NCBI GenBank assembly: GCA_023474015.1
Contig: JAMCYN010000013.1
Span: 1-15,967, forward strand
Direction of reading: 5' to 3'
DNA length: 15,967 nt
Source of the DNA: Armatimonadota bacterium
Lineage (GTDB): Bacteria; Armatimonadota; UBA5829
Part shown: piece after piece, positions 14,097 to 15,967 of the stretch
Position numbering within the stretch: the stretch's first letter is position 1
Layout of the letters: each line of letters begins with the position of its first letter
Translations under genes and position numbers: made by a program
Notes under the pieces: generated by a model
What the model was told of the DNA's origin: nothing
Databases searched by the model: none
The model's input: only the letters and a program-made list of their open reading frames with translations

Positions 14097-15967
14097 ATGC
14101 TGGACACTCTTAGGCTATCACCCGAGGACCTTACCCACACATGCAACCCCGACGACCTTGGCTTTGAAAGCACGGCCGATATCGCCGCCATCGAGGGCAC
14201 AGTCGGGCAGGAGCGGGCCGTAAGCGCGGTCGATTTCGGGCTTGGAATACGCACCTACGGGTTCAATATCTACGTCGCCGGCAGGCCCGGCACGGGCCGC
14301 AACTCGAGTGTCCTTGCTCATATCAACGCGAAAGCAAAGGGCGAGCCCGCGCCGGACGACTGGTGCTACGTCAACAACTTCAGTGACGCCTACCACCCGA
14401 AAGCAATACGCCTCGGGCCCGGCAACGGCCCCGTGTTCGCCCATGATATGGAAGAGTTCGTCAAGATCGCGCGCGTGGAGCTTCCTCGGGCGTTCGAGAG
14501 CGAGAACTACGAGAAGCGCAAGAACGAAATAATGGAAGTCGTTCAGCACAGGCGGGAGGCGCTGCTCACCGAACTCCAGCGCGAGGCCGCCGACCTCGGG
14601 TTCTCAATCGAGGCTACGCCCGTCGGCATCGCTTCAGTTCCTCTTACAGGCGACGGCAGACCCTATACCCGCGACGAATATGATAACCTGCCCGATGAGC
14701 GCAAGCAGGAGATCAAGCAGCGCGGCGCAAAACTCCAGGAGAGCACCAACGGATTCGTGTCACGGTCTCGCGCCCTCGAAAAGGAGGCGCAGGACAAACT
14801 CCGCGAGCTCGACCGAGAGATCGCGCTTTTTGCCGTGGGCCATCTGCTGGAGGACCTGCGGGCCAGGTATCGTGTCTGTGATGGTTTCGGGGACTGCGAA
14901 GCCATACTCGTCTACCTCAATGAGGTCGAAAACGATATTGTTGAGAAGCTTGATGAGTTTCGCGCGCCGGACAAGAACCGTCAGCAGCTTCCGCCGGGCT
15001 TCGAGGAGCTGGCCGAATCCGCGTTCGACCGCTACAAGGTCAACGTCTTCGTCACACGCCACAACCGCGACGGCGCTCCAGTGGTCCAGGAGAACAACCC
15101 CACTTACAACAACGTGGTCGGCAAGATCGAGTATAAATCCCGCTTCGGGTTCGTGACCACCGACCACAACATGATCAAGGCCGGTGCGGTTCACCGCGCC
15201 AACGGCGGCTACCTGGTGGTCCAGGCGTTCGACCTGTTGACCAACCCGTTCTCATGGGATGCGTTGAAGCGTGTGCTGCGGGCAAGGGAGGCCGGGCCGG
15301 AGAACATACTGGACCAGTACGGCCTGATGTCCATCTCTACAATCAAGCCCCAGCCTATCCCGCTCGATATCAAGATCGTTATGGTCGGCAGCCCATACAT
15401 CTACTACCTGCTCTACTACATGGACGATGAGTTCCGCAAGTTCTTCAAGGTCAAGGCCGACTTCGATATCGAGATGCCGCGCACTGATCAGCACATCGCC
15501 CAGTATGCGGCGTTTATTACCGATCGATGCAATGATCTCAAGCTCAAGCCGTTCCACAAGAGCGCGGTGGCGCAGGTCGTCGACTACGGTTCACGCCTCA
15601 TCGAGGACAAGGAGCGCCTTTCGACGCGGTTCATCGAGATATCGGATATAGTCAGCGAGTCAGCCTACTGGGCCGACAAGGTCGCAAGCGACCTTGTAAT
15701 GGCCGAGCATGTCCGCCAGGCGCTCGATCAGAAGGAATACCGCTCGCGGATGATCGAGGACAAGATCCAGGCGTTGATCGAAGAGGGCGTGATTATGATC
15801 GATGTCCACGGCTCGGTGGTAGGCCAGGCGAACGGGCTGTCGGTGTATGACCTGGGGGATTTCTCGTTCGGCAGGCCGTCGCGCCTCACGGCTCGGGTGG
15901 CCCCGGGGCGCGGGAAGATAGTCGATATCCAGCGGGAGGCCGAGATGGGCGGCCGCATTCACAGCAA
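14097..15967 (+). CDS. Lon-related ATP-dependent protease (AAA_32 type), 3' end cut by the window
   Basis: The first 623 residues of a cytoplasmic AAA+ protease of the Lon-B-like COG1067 group. ATG at 14097 has AAGGAGGG 6 nt upstream. Visible are EGTVGQERAVSAV (about 33-45), a P-loop GRPGTGRN (about 62-69) with Arg where Walker A usually has Lys, a coiled-coil-rich insertion (about 140-260), and HRANGGYLVVQAFDLL (about 366-381), the region around Walker B. The C-terminal segment from GQANGLSVYD to GGRIHS (about 576-623) is the beginning of the Lon protease domain. The catalytic Ser-Lys pair lies beyond 15967. Arg in the P-loop is common in this family, so it is not a sign of inactivation. It is divergent from the toxin-antitoxin pair, with 120 bp between start codons. 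Confidence 0.92.
   Translation, partial: MLDTLRLSPEDLTHTCNPDDLGFESTADIAAIEGTVGQERAVSAVDFGLGIRTYGFNIYVAGRPGTGRNSSVLAHINAKAKGEPAPDDWCYVNNFSDAYHPKAIRLGPGNGPVFAHDMEEFVKIARVELPRAFESENYEKRKNEIMEVVQHRREALLTELQREAADLGFSIEATPVGIASVPLTGDGRPYTRDEYDNLPDERKQEIKQRGAKLQESTNGFVSRSRALEKEAQDKLRELDREIALFAVGHLLEDLRARYRVCDGFGDCEAILVYLNEVENDIVEKLDEFRAPDKNRQQLPPGFEELAESAFDRYKVNVFVTRHNRDGAPVVQENNPTYNNVVGKIEYKSRFGFVTTDHNMIKAGAVHRANGGYLVVQAFDLLTNPFSWDALKRVLRAREAGPENILDQYGLMSISTIKPQPIPLDIKIVMVGSPYIYYLLYYMDDEFRKFFKVKADFDIEMPRTDQHIAQYAAFITDRCNDLKLKPFHKSAVAQVVDYGSRLIEDKERLSTRFIEISDIVSESAYWADKVASDLVMAEHVRQALDQKEYRSRMIEDKIQALIEEGVIMIDVHGSVVGQANGLSVYDLGDFSFGRPSRLTARVAPGRGKIVDIQREAEMGGRIHS

Noticed and set aside
14158..14165. 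Inactivated ATPase because the P-loop in the Lon-like protein has Arg instead of Lys
   Set aside because: A GTGR P-loop is common in this AAA_32 Lon-related group, so it is not evidence of loss of function.

Overview
The window looks like ordinary chromosome from a diderm bacterium of moderately high GC. Two predicted outer-membrane beta-barrel proteins, signal peptides, a cyclic-di-GMP protein, a secreted DUF4838 carbohydrate-type enzyme and the style of the SecA insertion suggest something like Armatimonadota or a related environmental (PVC/FCB-like) lineage. That placement is an impression from protein character and was not tested. I see no tRNA, rRNA, CRISPR array, transposase or phage gene.

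Layout: (1) 1-857, minus: 5' part of secA, cut by the window edge. (2) 858-1292: a gene-free divergent region holding a good secA promoter and a 135-bp nested inverted repeat made of two hairpins with complementary loops. (3) 1293-4213, plus: a membrane Cache-HAMP-GGDEF-HD-GYP cyclic-di-GMP protein, then a small secreted, probably outer-membrane, protein. (4) 4347-6703, plus: a promoter and a secreted DUF4838 protein, ending in a terminator. (5) 6821-7924, minus: a PorV/TraF-like outer-membrane protein, convergent with the DUF4838 gene. (6) 8223-13249, minus: a run of five genes reading membrane-anchored propeller-like protein, GlmU-type nucleotidyltransferase (ATGA overlap), B12-binding radical SAM protein, zinc-ribbon membrane protein, and epoxyqueuosine reductase queG. 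A promoter with a perfect TATAAT precedes the first. (7) 13409-13976, minus: a brnT/brnA-type toxin-antitoxin pair with a strong promoter. (8) 14097-15967, plus: the 5' two thirds or more of a Lon-related ATP-dependent protease, divergent from the toxin-antitoxin pair.

Functional links: most genes are housekeeping or cell-envelope (Sec export, sugar-nucleotide supply, outer-membrane proteins, tRNA queuosine). The cyclic-di-GMP protein keeps all HD-GYP phosphodiesterase residues, but its GGDEF domain has lost residues for guanine binding and product inhibition, so it is probably a net phosphodiesterase. The toxin-antitoxin pair beside a Lon-family protease is a suggestive arrangement because antitoxins are classic Lon substrates. 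No wholly new multi-gene system is evident. The most unusual non-coding structure is the nested inverted repeat at 1027-1161, and a short 'CACGAAAG' repeat family recurs in two intergenic regions.
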